64,000 bases of DNA from Thermoplasmata archaeon (GCA_023140195.1 JAGLME010000015.1:124001-188000); one strand, 5' to 3'; positions 34,565-43,088 are shown, counted from the stretch's first letter. Notes: generated by a model from the sequence alone, not told the origin. Made by a program: numbers and translations.

Positions 34565-36517
34565 CTAGGAGACCAGGACATCTACCGTCTGTGTCAGTTC
34601 TCCGTCGTCGTCATCAACTAGCGTCAGATGTACCGTGTACGTTCCCAGGCCCATGTACGACGTCGTCACCGTGTTTCCGGCCGTGAACGGATATGTCCCG
34701 CCTGGGCTAACCTCGGGATCAGGCCCGACCCCGTCATTGTACATCCACTCGGGTCCATGGGTCGTTCCATCCCCGAAGTCCCAGTCGAAGCTGATATCGT
34801 CAGAACCCTGATCAGTGGCCGATGCTGTGAAGGTCACAGTGGCTATCTCCACTCCTATCCCGTTGTTGAAGTAGTCCGCGATGGTCATAATCCTCTCGAA
34901 CTCGGCTTCGTCATTGTTGAGGATCGCGTTCTCGGCCAGGTCCAGGAACTCTCCCACCGTTCCAGTGAAATTGAGCTCCGGAAGCTCGACCTGTGTTCCC
35001 AGGGACAGGTTGCCGGAGGCGACGTTCAGCCAGTTTGCGATGAGCTGTTGTTTGGCCTTCTCAAGCATCACCGAGTGCTCCACCTGTTCCAGATAGGCGC
35101 AGACGTCCTCCTTGGATTGGACGGACGAGAATACTCGAGAGCTGCCACTTATGAACTGGACATACGCCGGCAGTATCCCCAGGTGGTCGGGGCTCGGCGG
35201 TAACCAATCCCAGCACTGCCTTCCCCAGTACCCGATGGTGCGCGGTTGGGATGCTGAAACGACATAATCAAGCGAATTCAACGTCGGGGCCACGTTCTCG
35301 AAGAGGTAGTATGCGAAGGCAACTGAATTATCCTCTCCGTCGGTGACCTCAAGCTTGACCATTCCTGAAGCGTCATCTCCCAATGTCATGTCGACCGTTG
35401 GGTCTGGGCTCCACAATGTGTCCCAGACACCGTCCAAGTCCAGGTCCCACCTGAACTGAATCGGATCTCCCTCGGGGTCGTAGCTCGCACTTGCGTCCAA
35501 GGTCAGTGTGTTCCCCTCTTGGATGTAGTAGAAGCCACCTGCGTTCGCTACGGGCGGTTCGTTCACGTGGTAAACCTCCAGCAGAGGCTTGGCCGAATGA
35601 GCGTCGTTGTCAGCGTCATCGTCCTGGTCGACGAATGCTCTCGGCAGGAAATGCCTGCCCTCATCAAGAATCGGTGTAATGATCTTGTAGGTGATGAGCT
35701 CGGTGTCGTAGTCAGTTGGGTCCAATTGCTGAGGGTCCGTCACGACTGCGGGATCCAAGCTTATGTGCCATTTGAATATCGTGTTTCCTATCAGGTCCTG
35801 CACAATGCTGTCAGGCTGAACGCTGAAACTGTCCGGATCGTACGAATATCCCGGGAGAATGCTGTCTGTCACTAGAGCGCTCCCGGCACCCACGAAGCCA
35901 GTATTCGTGATTGCAAGCTGTATGTCCACTTCGTTCTCCTGGTTATCCGGCATCTCTCTCCACAACGGCGTCTTTCCAATTACTACTGCAGGATTGTAGT
36001 CTTGGTAGGCCCATATCTCATCCTGGATATCCAATAAAGGCTCCAAAAGTTTCTCCTGCAGGGGAAAAGGCATGATCTCTCCTCCCAAAGTCACAGGAAC
36101 ATCTGGTCGTGTGTATTGATTCAACTCCGAGCACCACCAATGTGGAGGAGGAGTTATCTGACCATAAGGATCAATGTAGTAATTGTACTGCAGGCTTCCA
36201 AGGGGTGGGATGGTATAGGTGGGCGTCAATACACCGTCCTGGGTCGTAGGTTGGGGAACGAGGTCTAAGGGATGAGGGCTCAAGAGCTGCACATTCTCAT
36301 CCACCACCACCTCTCTGTCTGCTGTGTTGTTAACTCTGAAAGTTCCGTCATCCCGCATTATTACGGTGATGTGTCCTTTGGCATACGCCTCCCAGATGAG
36401 CATCTCATCCGGCACTGCCTCTGGTGCATCCCCCGCACCTCCGCTCAAACCCACAATTGGCACCAATGTCGCCGTCAACATGTATAATACAAGGAGGCTA
36501 ATGAGTTTCTCTTTCAT
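34565..36517 (-). CDS. Secreted PKD-domain surface protein
   Basis: The 650-residue protein starts with a signal peptide (KEKLISLLVLYMLTATLVPIVGLS). A beta-rich region (about 30-320) follows. Then comes a PKD-like domain PPVANAGGFYYIQEGNTLTLDAS...YDPEGDPIQFRWDLD (about 330-430), a helical segment with QCWDWLP (about 450-540), and a C-terminal PKD domain with FDWDFGDGTTHGPEW and TVHLTLVDDDDGELTQTVDVLVS. It is probably exported and part of the envelope or an adhesin. No membrane anchor is seen at the C-terminus. GGGGGAG precedes the ATG and TATA-like atttaaaac lies near 36557. Confidence 0.85.
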   Translation of the reverse strand: MKEKLISLLVLYMLTATLVPIVGLSGGAGDAPEAVPDEMLIWEAYAKGHITVIMRDDGTFRVNNTADREVVVDENVQLLSPHPLDLVPQPTTQDGVLTPTYTIPPLGSLQYNYYIDPYGQITPPPHWWCSELNQYTRPDVPVTLGGEIMPFPLQEKLLEPLLDIQDEIWAYQDYNPAVVIGKTPLWREMPDNQENEVDIQLAITNTGFVGAGSALVTDSILPGYSYDPDSFSVQPDSIVQDLIGNTIFKWHISLDPAVVTDPQQLDPTDYDTELITYKIITPILDEGRHFLPRAFVDQDDDADNDAHSAKPLLEVYHVNEPPVANAGGFYYIQEGNTLTLDASASYDPEGDPIQFRWDLDLDGVWDTLWSPDPTVDMTLGDDASGMVKLEVTDGEDNSVAFAYYLFENVAPTLNSLDYVVSASQPRTIGYWGRQCWDWLPPSPDHLGILPAYVQFISGSSRVFSSVQSKEDVCAYLEQVEHSVMLEKAKQQLIANWLNVASGNLSLGTQVELPELNFTGTVGEFLDLAENAILNNDEAEFERIMTIADYFNNGIGVEIATVTFTASATDQGSDDISFDWDFGDGTTHGPEWMYNDGVGPDPEVSPGGTYPFTAGNTVTTSYMGLGTYTVHLTLVDDDDGELTQTVDVLVS

Positions 36518-36616
36518 ACCGCTCCCCCGGTTGTTGCCTATCTATCGTTTTACAGCGTTTTAAATGTTTTGCAATGCCAGAAGCACCGAGACGACACAAC
36601 TCAGTTCAATAGCACA

Positions 36617-37000
36617 TCATCCTAACAGCCCGCCCAGAACGGTGACATCGAGAAGTTCCTTTGCGATGTAGTTGATGATGAAGATGGATATCAGTGTGAT
36701 GAGGGCGATGAGTATGGATTCGATTACCTCCTCCCCCAGACTAGCCTCTGAGACGATGACGTACCTTATGATCAGGACCAACAAGAAGAAGGCTATCAAC
36801 AGGCCAATGATCCCCAGGCCCAATATGTTCTGCATCATCGGAACAAGCACCACCGCCAGCAAAGCCGTCACGAAAAGCCTGAGCGCATAAGCCGCAGATA
36901 CTATGTCCTCCTTGCAGACGATCCTGGTTGCCACATAGAGGATTATCATCACAATGACAACTTCGAACAAGAAGAAGATCCAATCAATGGGCATCTCCAT
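36617..37000 (-). CDS. Four-span membrane protein, unrecognised
   Basis: The 127-residue protein has four strongly hydrophobic segments (about 6-27, 40-58, 62-84 and 95-118) and few charges, with VCKED and VSEASLGEEV loops. No family is recognised; small archaeal envelope proteins of this kind are common. The ATG at 37000 has GGTTC upstream only. It is divergent from the deacetylase-family gene. Confidence 0.65.
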   Translation of the reverse strand: MEMPIDWIFFLFEVVIVMIILYVATRIVCKEDIVSAAYALRLFVTALLAVVLVPMMQNILGLGIIGLLIAFFLLVLIIRYVIVSEASLGEEVIESILIALITLISIFIINYIAKELLDVTVLGGLLG

Positions 37001-37052
37001 GGTTCAGGATATGAATGAGACCTGCTTAAAACTAACTACTTTCATGAAAGGA

Positions 37053-37060
37053 TTATAGAT
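37053..37060 (+). promoter_or_regulatory. TATA box of deacetylase-family gene
   Basis: TTATAGAT is centred 26 nt before the ATG at 37082, predicting a leaderless transcript. Confidence 0.65.
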
Positions 37061-37081
37061 TACGTCGGCGATACACCGCTC

Positions 37082-38086
37082 ATGATAGTCTATCATCCGA
37101 GGTATCTGGAACACATTCAGGACAGGTTCCATCCCGAATCCCCTCAACGGCTGGAAGCGATCCTCCAGAAGCTCGAGGAAAGCGAATTGATGGACGGATA
37201 TCTGGTGCCCGAGGAGGCCACAAGAGATGAGATACTCCTCGTCCACACTCCCGAGTACGTGAACATGGTGCAGAACTACGGGGAGGGCAGGCTGGACCAC
37301 GACACCGCACTTCACACCGAGACCTACGAGATAGCGATTCTTTCGGCAGGGGGAGGACTGATGGCTACCAGGAGGTCATTCGAAGAGAAGAGACCTTACT
37401 TCGTCCTGAACAGGCCGCCCGGTCACCACGCGGGACCAGGAATGGGCGGTGGGTTCTGTTACTTCAACAATATCGCGATAGCGGCCAAGGTGCTCCTTGA
37501 GGACATCGATCGGGTGGCGATACTGGATTACGACGGCCATCATGGCAACGGCACGAGCGACGTGTTCCAAGACAGCAAGGAGGTCGTATACATGTCAACA
37601 CATCAGCGGGGGATATTCCCAGGTACCGGTGCCGCCAACTTCGTGGGGGAAGGTGAAGGTGAAGGCCACATAGTCAACGTTCCATTCCCTGGCGGGGCCG
37701 GTGACAGGTCCTACCACACGGCCTTCGACGAGCTCTTTCATCCCATATTGGACCAGTTCAAGCCCGAGATGATACTCCTCAGTTTTGGCGGTGATTCACA
37801 TTACCGGGACCCGCTGACCGGATTGGCGCTGTCCTCCCCTGGATATGTCGATCTGATCAAGAAGACACTGGATGCCGCCCTGGATCTCTGCGACGGAAGG
37901 TTCGCAGTATTCTTGGAGGGAGGATACGACCTTGGAGCCCTTGCCGAGGTCTCCGCCGGGATGGTCGCCCTTTTTCAGGATAAGGAGATCCCCATGAGCT
38001 ACATCGATATCACGGACACCGACGGGTATGGCAGGGATGCTGTTGAAGTTGCTAAAGAATCACACAGTTCGTACTGGAAGCTATGA
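37082..38086 (+). CDS. Histone deacetylase/acetoin-utilisation family hydrolase
   Basis: The 334-residue arginase-fold amidohydrolase has HPESPQRL, the charge-relay histidines in RPPGHHAG, zinc ligands in LDYDGHHGNGT and SFGGDSHYRDPL, and the catalytic tyrosine in EGGYDLG. It would remove acetyl or acyl groups from lysine or polyamines. The third zinc-ligand segment reads SFGGDSH where relatives usually have SAGFDAH, but the aspartate is kept. With an AMP-forming acyl-CoA synthetase in the window, reversible lysine acetylation is possible. The 3' end overlaps the convergent CBS gene by 6 nt. Confidence 0.9.
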   Translation: MIVYHPRYLEHIQDRFHPESPQRLEAILQKLEESELMDGYLVPEEATRDEILLVHTPEYVNMVQNYGEGRLDHDTALHTETYEIAILSAGGGLMATRRSFEEKRPYFVLNRPPGHHAGPGMGGGFCYFNNIAIAAKVLLEDIDRVAILDYDGHHGNGTSDVFQDSKEVVYMSTHQRGIFPGTGAANFVGEGEGEGHIVNVPFPGGAGDRSYHTAFDELFHPILDQFKPEMILLSFGGDSHYRDPLTGLALSSPGYVDLIKKTLDAALDLCDGRFAVFLEGGYDLGALAEVSAGMVALFQDKEIPMSYIDITDTDGYGRDAVEVAKESHSSYWKL

Positions 38087-39220
38087 CCTGCTCTTCCTTT
38101 TCCTGGCGTCCAGTCGCATTTCCTTCTCTTTCTTGATATCTCTCTCAAGCTGATCAAGGACCTCGTCCAGGGTGACGAACAGGTTCCAGTCGAATCCCTT
38201 GGCGTAGTACATGCTGTGCTCGGTGGTCAGCCTTGCTCGGATAGAGTGTTTGAACCTGTCTCCACTGGAGTGATGTTTCACAACGTGGAAGTTAAGTACC
38301 TTCGGGGTGGCCATCTTTCCGATTCTCTTGACCGTCTTTCCGATGGCGTCGTACATCTCCTCGTAGACCTCGGGTCCCTCTTCCAGCCCGCTGATCTGGA
38401 TGTAGACCTCTTCGCCTCTTCCGTGCACCACCAGCAGTTCGACCAGGTCTATCTGTGTGAGGATGCCGTGGGGCACATTCTTCTCTGACACAACGATATT
38501 GGAAATGTTATGCTTCTTCATCAGTTCAATTGCTTCTTTGACCGTGGCCTCTCTGGTAGTCGTCACCGGAGGCGAGCTCATTATGCTCTTGACCTCCACG
38601 TCAAGCGGACCTCTGTCAAGACCCGCATCCTCTCCCCTCTTCTGCGATTGCAGCACCATGGGCACTATGTCCTTCTGGCCAATGACTCCCACCAGATGGC
38701 CGTATTCATCAATGACCGGTATCGATCTGGCGTCGAGTTCCTGCATCACATGTCTCGCTCTGGAAACGCTCTCGTTCTCGTACACACATGTGACGGATGG
38801 TGACATCACCGATTCAACAGAAGCTTCCGCCAGTTCCGGGGCGTTCAGTATTGACCAGATCAGGTCCGTCCTGGAGATCACTCCGACAAGGTCCTTTCCC
38901 CTTTTGACCGGAAGCGCCCTTAGCCCGGTCGAGAGTGTCGTTTCAGCAATCAACGATAGAGAACAATCCTCCTCGATATGGGCGATGTGGTTCATGACGT
39001 GGGAGACCTTTGTGGTCGGAGGCAGCCCCCGTCTCTTTATCAGGGAATCGTAGCTCACCACACCCAAGAGTTCTCCGTTCTCGACCACCAAAACCTCGTG
39101 GACGTCCTTCTTCTTCATCAGTCCGATGACCTCGGATAGATGTTCGTCAGGGGTCGCTGTGACTGGGTGTTCAGACATCAGATCCGCGGCTGTCAAGTCC
39201 AAGATGTCACTGGGTCCCAT
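38081..39220 (-). CDS. CBS-domain protein with HPF/S30AE-like C-terminus
   Basis: The 379-residue protein has four CBS motifs in two pairs (about 8-250). Repeating units include MSEHPVTATPDEHLSEVI, GVVSYDSLIKR, VIGQKDIVPM and GILTQIDLVELL. The C-terminal part (about 265-360) has EEGPEVYEEMYDAIGKTV, FKHSIRARLTTEHSMYYAKG and WNLFVTLDEVLDQLERDIK, the layout of ribosome-hibernation (HPF/RaiA) domains. CBS pairs bind adenine nucleotides, so ribosome binding may depend on energy state. This resembles the archaeal ribosome dimerization factor I recall from recent work. A TATA box at 39255-39262 lies about 38 nt upstream. Confidence 0.85.
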   Translation of the reverse strand: MGPSDILDLTAADLMSEHPVTATPDEHLSEVIGLMKKKDVHEVLVVENGELLGVVSYDSLIKRRGLPPTTKVSHVMNHIAHIEEDCSLSLIAETTLSTGLRALPVKRGKDLVGVISRTDLIWSILNAPELAEASVESVMSPSVTCVYENESVSRARHVMQELDARSIPVIDEYGHLVGVIGQKDIVPMVLQSQKRGEDAGLDRGPLDVEVKSIMSSPPVTTTREATVKEAIELMKKHNISNIVVSEKNVPHGILTQIDLVELLVVHGRGEEVYIQISGLEEGPEVYEEMYDAIGKTVKRIGKMATPKVLNFHVVKHHSSGDRFKHSIRARLTTEHSMYYAKGFDWNLFVTLDEVLDQLERDIKKEKEMRLDARKRKSRS

Positions 39221-39254
39221 TTGCTCACTGTTCGGGCGTGTATTGGCAATTCGA

Positions 39255-39262
39255 TATATAAC
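39255..39262 (-). promoter_or_regulatory. TATA box of CBS/HPF gene
   Basis: Minus-strand TTATATAT predicts transcription from about 39232, leaving a 12-nt leader before the ATG at 39220. Confidence 0.6.
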
Positions 39263-39357
39263 CTTTCCAATTCTCCCATTTCATGCCAGACTGTGAGCAA
39301 TCCCACACGTCTCTCCATTTGCACCCAATTCAAGGATTCCTACCGCAAGTTTCTTTA

Positions 39358-39386
39358 CGAACCAAGTCGGTTCGGTATGTGGTTCG
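39358..39386. other. CGAACC/GGTTCG repeats before acylphosphatase
   Basis: An inverted repeat CGAACC (39358-39363)/GGTTCG (39369-39374) is followed by a second GGTTCG (39381-39386) abutting the ATG. It may be a leader hairpin or regulator site; no further support. Confidence 0.35.
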
Positions 39387-39662
39387 ATGAAAGCAAGAGC
39401 TCATGCCATATTCAGGGGGCGCGTTCAGGGCGTCTTCTTCAGGGCCAACACCGAGAGGAAGGCCAGGGAGGTTGGAGTTGTGGGATGGGTGCGAAATCTC
39501 GCTGACGGGACCGTGGAGGCTGTCTTCGAGGGTGAGAGGGTGTCCGTCCAAGAAGCCATCGAGTGGTGCAGGGACAATCAGCCAAATGCCGAAGTCATAA
39601 GCGTTGATGTCGCATGGGACGACCCAACTGATAGCTTTTCCAGCTTTGAAGTCAGAAGGTAA
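39387..39662 (+). CDS. acyP: Acylphosphatase
   Basis: The 91-residue protein has the acylphosphatase signature GRVQGVFFRANTERKA with the catalytic arginine, and GWVRNLADGTVEAVFEG with the catalytic asparagine. It hydrolyses acyl phosphates such as acetyl phosphate or carbamoyl phosphate. The usual length is about 90. It converges with the TatD-like gene with no gap (39662/39663). Confidence 0.95.
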   Translation: MKARAHAIFRGRVQGVFFRANTERKAREVGVVGWVRNLADGTVEAVFEGERVSVQEAIEWCRDNQPNAEVISVDVAWDDPTDSFSSFEVRR

Positions 39663-40496
39663 TCATTCGATCGAGATATCGTAGATTCGTTCGGGATTGG
39701 CCTTATGGATCGAGATGATGTCCTCTTCTGTCAGAACTCCTTCTTGAAGCATTGATTTTGTGGTCTTGGGCACGGTTGCTGGACCGAGGACCGCGCCGGG
39801 TCTCCTCGGATCATCGATGTAATCGGTCTCCATCAGGAATCTGTTCCCCTGGGGAATCGCCGCCGAGATGTTCTTCTTGGTTGCCAGCACGCTCGGGAAG
39901 AGCCCATGGTTCTGATCAACATCAATGATGGGTGGACAGAAGTGTTTGACCACTCTCTCCCTATCCAAGCCCACCTTATCTGCCATTTGAGCGAACTCCT
40001 TGAATGTCTCCGCCGTTGCCGACTCGGTGTGGAGGACCACCGCACAGCCAACCTCCTTGGCCACCCTCATTCCGTGTTCAAGTATTTCGTTTGAGGCCAT
40101 TACTATCTCATCCGAGACTGGAAAATGAGGCCTACCGATCTCTCCTATCGCTACCACAACGTTCTCTTCAACCAGACTTGCTGCTAGGTCCATTCCTTTC
40201 ATCATTATCTTTGTTGCCGACTCCAATGGCATATGCTCAACCATGTGGACCAGGTCGACTGGGTAAGGCCCCACACTGATGAACACAACCGCCTCAGTCT
40301 CCTTCCTGACCCTATCCCCCATGGCGAGCGTTCTGTCGAACGCCTTGCGGTAACCGTCCTCTCCGGTTATGGGTATGTCCCGGTACGGTATGTGTGCCAG
40401 AAAGATATGGGTCCCGCCTGCCTTGCAGAACTTCTTCACCGCTTCGACATTCTCCCCGTCCGGGCGGAGGTGCATGTGATTGTCCAGAATGTACAT
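39663..40496 (-). CDS. TatD-like metal-dependent hydrolase
   Basis: The 277-residue TIM-barrel amidohydrolase has the metal-binding DNHMHLRPDG at the N-terminus, GEIGRPHFP, VLHTESA, KHFCPP and METDYIDD. These fit the archaeal branch of TatD-like hydrolases. Substrate unknown; possibly nucleic acid. ATG 40496 is chosen because the TATA box at 40519-40526 is centred 26 nt away; the ATG at 40514 lies inside the promoter. Confidence 0.85.
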   Translation of the reverse strand: MYILDNHMHLRPDGENVEAVKKFCKAGGTHIFLAHIPYRDIPITGEDGYRKAFDRTLAMGDRVRKETEAVVFISVGPYPVDLVHMVEHMPLESATKIMMKGMDLAASLVEENVVVAIGEIGRPHFPVSDEIVMASNEILEHGMRVAKEVGCAVVLHTESATAETFKEFAQMADKVGLDRERVVKHFCPPIIDVDQNHGLFPSVLATKKNISAAIPQGNRFLMETDYIDDPRRPGAVLGPATVPKTTKSMLQEGVLTEEDIISIHKANPERIYDISIE

Positions 40497-40518
40497 TGAA
40501 TCAACCAAATGCATCTCG

Positions 40519-40526
40519 TTTATAAA
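40519..40526 (-). promoter_or_regulatory. TATA box of TatD-like gene
   Basis: Minus-strand TTTATAAA is centred 26 nt from the ATG at 40496 (leaderless). Its position rules out the upstream ATG at 40514. Confidence 0.75.
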
Positions 40527-40538
40527 AGCGTTGAATCC

Positions 40539-41087
40539 CTAGCGAAGCAGGCCGGCTTGGCCCAGTTCCACGATGATCTTCTCCACGGCCCTTTCCACGT
40601 CCTCGGGTTTCCTAGCGCCGGTGCAAACAAGCTTTCCGGAACCGAACAGGAGAACCACGACCTTAGGCTCATCGAGTCTGTACACCAGTCCGGGGAACTG
40701 CTCGGGCTCATACTCCACCTTCTCCAGTCCAAGGCTGATGGCGATCGCGTTCAGGTTTATCTCCGTCTCAAGGTCGGACGATGCGACGATGTTCTGAACC
40801 TCTATGTCAGGCTCCTTGTCGATCTTGATGCCTGCCTTCCCAATCTGCTTCGCGACTTTGGTGATGGCAAGTCTAACTTGTTCTAGGCTCTTCGCCCCCG
40901 TACAGACCACTTTTCCACTTCTGAATAGAAGGGTGGCCGTCTTGGGCTCCTTCAACCTGTAGATCAGTCCTGGGAACTGTTCCGGCTCGTATTCGGCTCC
41001 CCCAAGAGCGAGTGCTATTGCCTGCAAATCGAGCTCGCTTCCGAGTGAGGTCGATGCTACCACGTTCTCTATTTTTATTTTCGGCAA
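40539..41087 (-). CDS. tbp: TATA-box-binding protein
   Basis: The 182-residue protein has two direct repeats: [16 protein letters not shown]...[14 protein letters not shown]...[13 protein letters not shown] and [15 protein letters not shown]...[14 protein letters not shown]...[13 protein letters not shown]. These form the saddle that binds promoter TATA boxes and recruits TFB. The start is TTG 41087, with GGAGG seven nt upstream; no ATG gives the full first repeat. The promoter TTTATAAA lies at 41135-41142, giving a leader of about 25 nt, so this mRNA, unlike many here, uses a ribosome site. Confidence 0.97.
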   Translation of the reverse strand: MPKIKIENVVASTSLGSELDLQAIALALGGAEYEPEQFPGLIYRLKEPKTATLLFRSGKVVCTGAKSLEQVRLAITKVAKQIGKAGIKIDKEPDIEVQNIVASSDLETEINLNAIAISLGLEKVEYEPEQFPGLVYRLDEPKVVVLLFGSGKLVCTGARKPEDVERAVEKIIVELGQAGLLR

Positions 41088-41134
41088 GTCTATTCCTCCA
41101 ACATAGAAACTCTGATTCCTTGAGGCTTATGTCA

Positions 41135-41142
41135 TTTATAAA
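41135..41142 (-). promoter_or_regulatory. TATA box of tbp
   Basis: Minus-strand TTTATAAA is preceded by AAAGGGG, a good BRE. A CCTTT-AA-AAAGG inverted repeat lies just upstream (about 41146-41157). Confidence 0.7.
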
Positions 41143-41214
41143 CCCCTTTAAAAAGGTATCGTATTCTGCTTTATAACTGAGAATCAGGTCTGGCTAGCCT
41201 TTTCTACTCTCAAC

Positions 41215-42111
41215 TCATTCTTGGGAAGCCTCGATGCCCTTTACCACTGCCATCAAGGACGAGTTCACCGGCGTGGGGACATTCTTTTCCATTCCCAACT
41301 TCACTATCGCGCCGCAGATGGAGTCGATCTCCGTCCTCTTCCCTCCCTCTATGTCCTGGAGCATGCTGGATTTGTTATCTGAGGTCAGTCTCGCTACTTC
41401 CTTGGTTTGTTCTATCGATTCCTCTACCGAGATATCGATTCCATGGGCGTTGGCCACTTGGACAGCCTCCTCGCATATTGCTTCCAGCGTCATCTCCAGG
41501 TTCGGGTTCTCGAGTATGAAACCGTTCTTCTGGCCAGTTATCGCTGTGAGTGGATTTATACCCGCGTTCACTATCGCCTTCTTCCATATCTCCCTTCTTA
41601 TGTCGTTCGTGATCTCGGTTTCTATCCCCGATCCGTTGAGAGCATCGGCAATGACCGACACCGAATCCTCGGCTCCCTGGTAGTTACCCAAGACCGTCCA
41701 TCCAAGCCCGGCGTGGACAATCCTTCCTGCCCCATCCTTGGTGATCCCATGGCTGGTCGTGCCGCCTAACACTCGGGGAACATATCTCGACATGATGTCC
41801 TCGTTTCCCAGACCGTTCTGGAGCGATAGGAACGCGGCATCTTTGAACAAAGGGCTCAAGGTTCTCATTGCATCTTCAGTGTCATAGGATTTTGTCGCCA
41901 CCAATACCCAGTCAGGCTTCTCGTTGCCATCCACGCTTTCCTGGGCAATGGGATGGACCACGATTTCTGTCTTTCCAGTGATTGTGAGCCCGTTCTTATT
42001 GACGATGTCCACATGCTGTCCTCTGCCGATAAGAACCACATCGTTCTTCTGGGACAGCATGCCCCCAACGAAGCTACCCAGAGCTCCAGCACCGAAGACT
42101 AGGATCCTCAC
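41215..42111 (-). CDS. Ketopantoate reductase family (PanE/ApbA) protein
   Basis: The 298-residue protein starts VRILVFGAGALGSFVGG, an NADP-binding Rossmann motif, followed by LIGRGQHVD, KSYDTEDAM, LQNGLGNED and the C-terminal helical domain with KAIVNAGINPLTAITG and SSMLQDIEGGKRTEID. It would reduce 2-dehydropantoate to pantoate for CoA synthesis. GTG 42111 is preferred over ATG 42147 because the TATA box (42134-42141) lies downstream of that ATG and is centred 26 nt before the GTG. Confidence 0.88.
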   Translation of the reverse strand: MRILVFGAGALGSFVGGMLSQKNDVVLIGRGQHVDIVNKNGLTITGKTEIVVHPIAQESVDGNEKPDWVLVATKSYDTEDAMRTLSPLFKDAAFLSLQNGLGNEDIMSRYVPRVLGGTTSHGITKDGAGRIVHAGLGWTVLGNYQGAEDSVSVIADALNGSGIETEITNDIRREIWKKAIVNAGINPLTAITGQKNGFILENPNLEMTLEAICEEAVQVANAHGIDISVEESIEQTKEVARLTSDNKSSMLQDIEGGKRTEIDSICGAIVKLGMEKNVPTPVNSSLMAVVKGIEASQE

Positions 42112-42133
42112 GTCTGAATGATTGGTCTTCTCG

Positions 42134-42141
42134 TATAAAAA
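42134..42141 (-). promoter_or_regulatory. TATA box of PanE-like gene
   Basis: Minus-strand TTTTTATA centred 26 nt from GTG 42111. It lies inside the frame that would start at 42147, which decides the shorter start. Confidence 0.72.
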
Positions 42142-42155
42142 GCTCATTTGGGACG

Positions 42156-43088
42156 CTACTTCGTCCGCACCCTCTTCAGCTCGGACGCCATTCTGTGTGC
42201 CCTTCTGATGGTCTCCGGCAAGCGATGATAGCATAGTTTCTTCGAAAGCTCCAGAGCGCTCTTCATCGAAACCTTATGCCCCGGAGAAACATACACATAG
42301 TTGTCAGATTTCGATGTCTTCAGCGCCATTCCGATGACCTTCCCCTTGTGGATTATGCTGCCGAAGTCACCTATCTTCTCAGGGACCTTGCCCAGCCTAC
42401 CTAGGAGGAGTCTCTTCGCCACCCCTATCGTTGGTGTGTCCAGCTCGAGGCCCACGTGAGATGCGATGCCTATCCTTCTGGGATGCAGGATTCCGTTGCC
42501 GTCCACCATGAGCACATCCGGCTTGTTCTTCAGTTTGGAGTATATCCTCTTAATCATCGGGAGTTCCCTGTAGGACAGGTAGGTGCTTACATAGGGGAAC
42601 GAGACCATTCCGCTAAGTCTCCTTTCCTCTACCAGTTTCATCTCTTCAGCATCCAGTATCACGCACCCGGCATATGCGTTGTCGCCATCGTACGCAACGT
42701 CGACCCCGCCAATCAACCTGGAGGCGGTGAAGCCATCTTCCAGGGATACCTTTTTGGCCAGTTTCTCCTGTTCCTTTCTCATCTTCTCCAGGATCCTGGT
42801 CGATTTGAAATTCTTGAACAAGTGCTCCGATACGTCCCTTACCCTTTTATCCCTGATCGGCACTCCTTCCTCCTTCAGGACCTGAAGATGTTTGGAGTAT
42901 GCTGCTTCTCCTCTGGCGGTGACGACACGATGTATGGGAGCGTTTCCATCGATTCCTTGGCTTAGGGTTGCGTAGATGGTCCTCGATGCAATTACATCCC
43001 CCAGTGCTCTCGCGATCTCGCCGTACGTGGATATCATTCCAGACGGGATTTGGTCCACCAGCCCTGCAACTTCCTTGCTGAACTTCAC
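42156..43088 (-). CDS. nfi: AGT-like domain fused to endonuclease V
   Basis: The 310-residue protein has two domains. Residues about 1-65 match the DNA-binding part of O6-alkylguanine-DNA alkyltransferase (IPSGMISTYGEIARALG, then PIHRVV). The acceptor motif PCHRV reads PIHRV, so the alkyl-accepting cysteine is replaced by isoleucine. Residues about 90-300 are endonuclease V: GGVDVAYDG, YRELP, MVDGNGILHPRRIGIASH and TIGVAKR keep the metal-binding Asp and Glu and the lysine. It should nick DNA 3' of deaminated bases; the first domain may recognise alkylated bases as AGT-like proteins do. A similar archaeal fusion has been described. GTG 43088 start. Confidence 0.9.
   Translation of the reverse strand: MKFSKEVAGLVDQIPSGMISTYGEIARALGDVIASRTIYATLSQGIDGNAPIHRVVTARGEAAYSKHLQVLKEEGVPIRDKRVRDVSEHLFKNFKSTRILEKMRKEQEKLAKKVSLEDGFTASRLIGGVDVAYDGDNAYAGCVILDAEEMKLVEERRLSGMVSFPYVSTYLSYRELPMIKRIYSKLKNKPDVLMVDGNGILHPRRIGIASHVGLELDTPTIGVAKRLLLGRLGKVPEKIGDFGSIIHKGKVIGMALKTSKSDNYVYVSPGHKVSMKSALELSKKLCYHRLPETIRRAHRMASELKRVRTK

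Noticed and set aside
34270-34581. 103-codon minus-strand frame overlapping the DUF6485 gene
   Set aside because: The other frame (34310-34504) contains the Cys-rich DUF6485 motif, so only one is real.
42456-42965. Long plus-strand frame opposite the endonuclease V gene
   Set aside because: It is antisense to clear catalytic motifs on the minus strand and has no protein-like composition.
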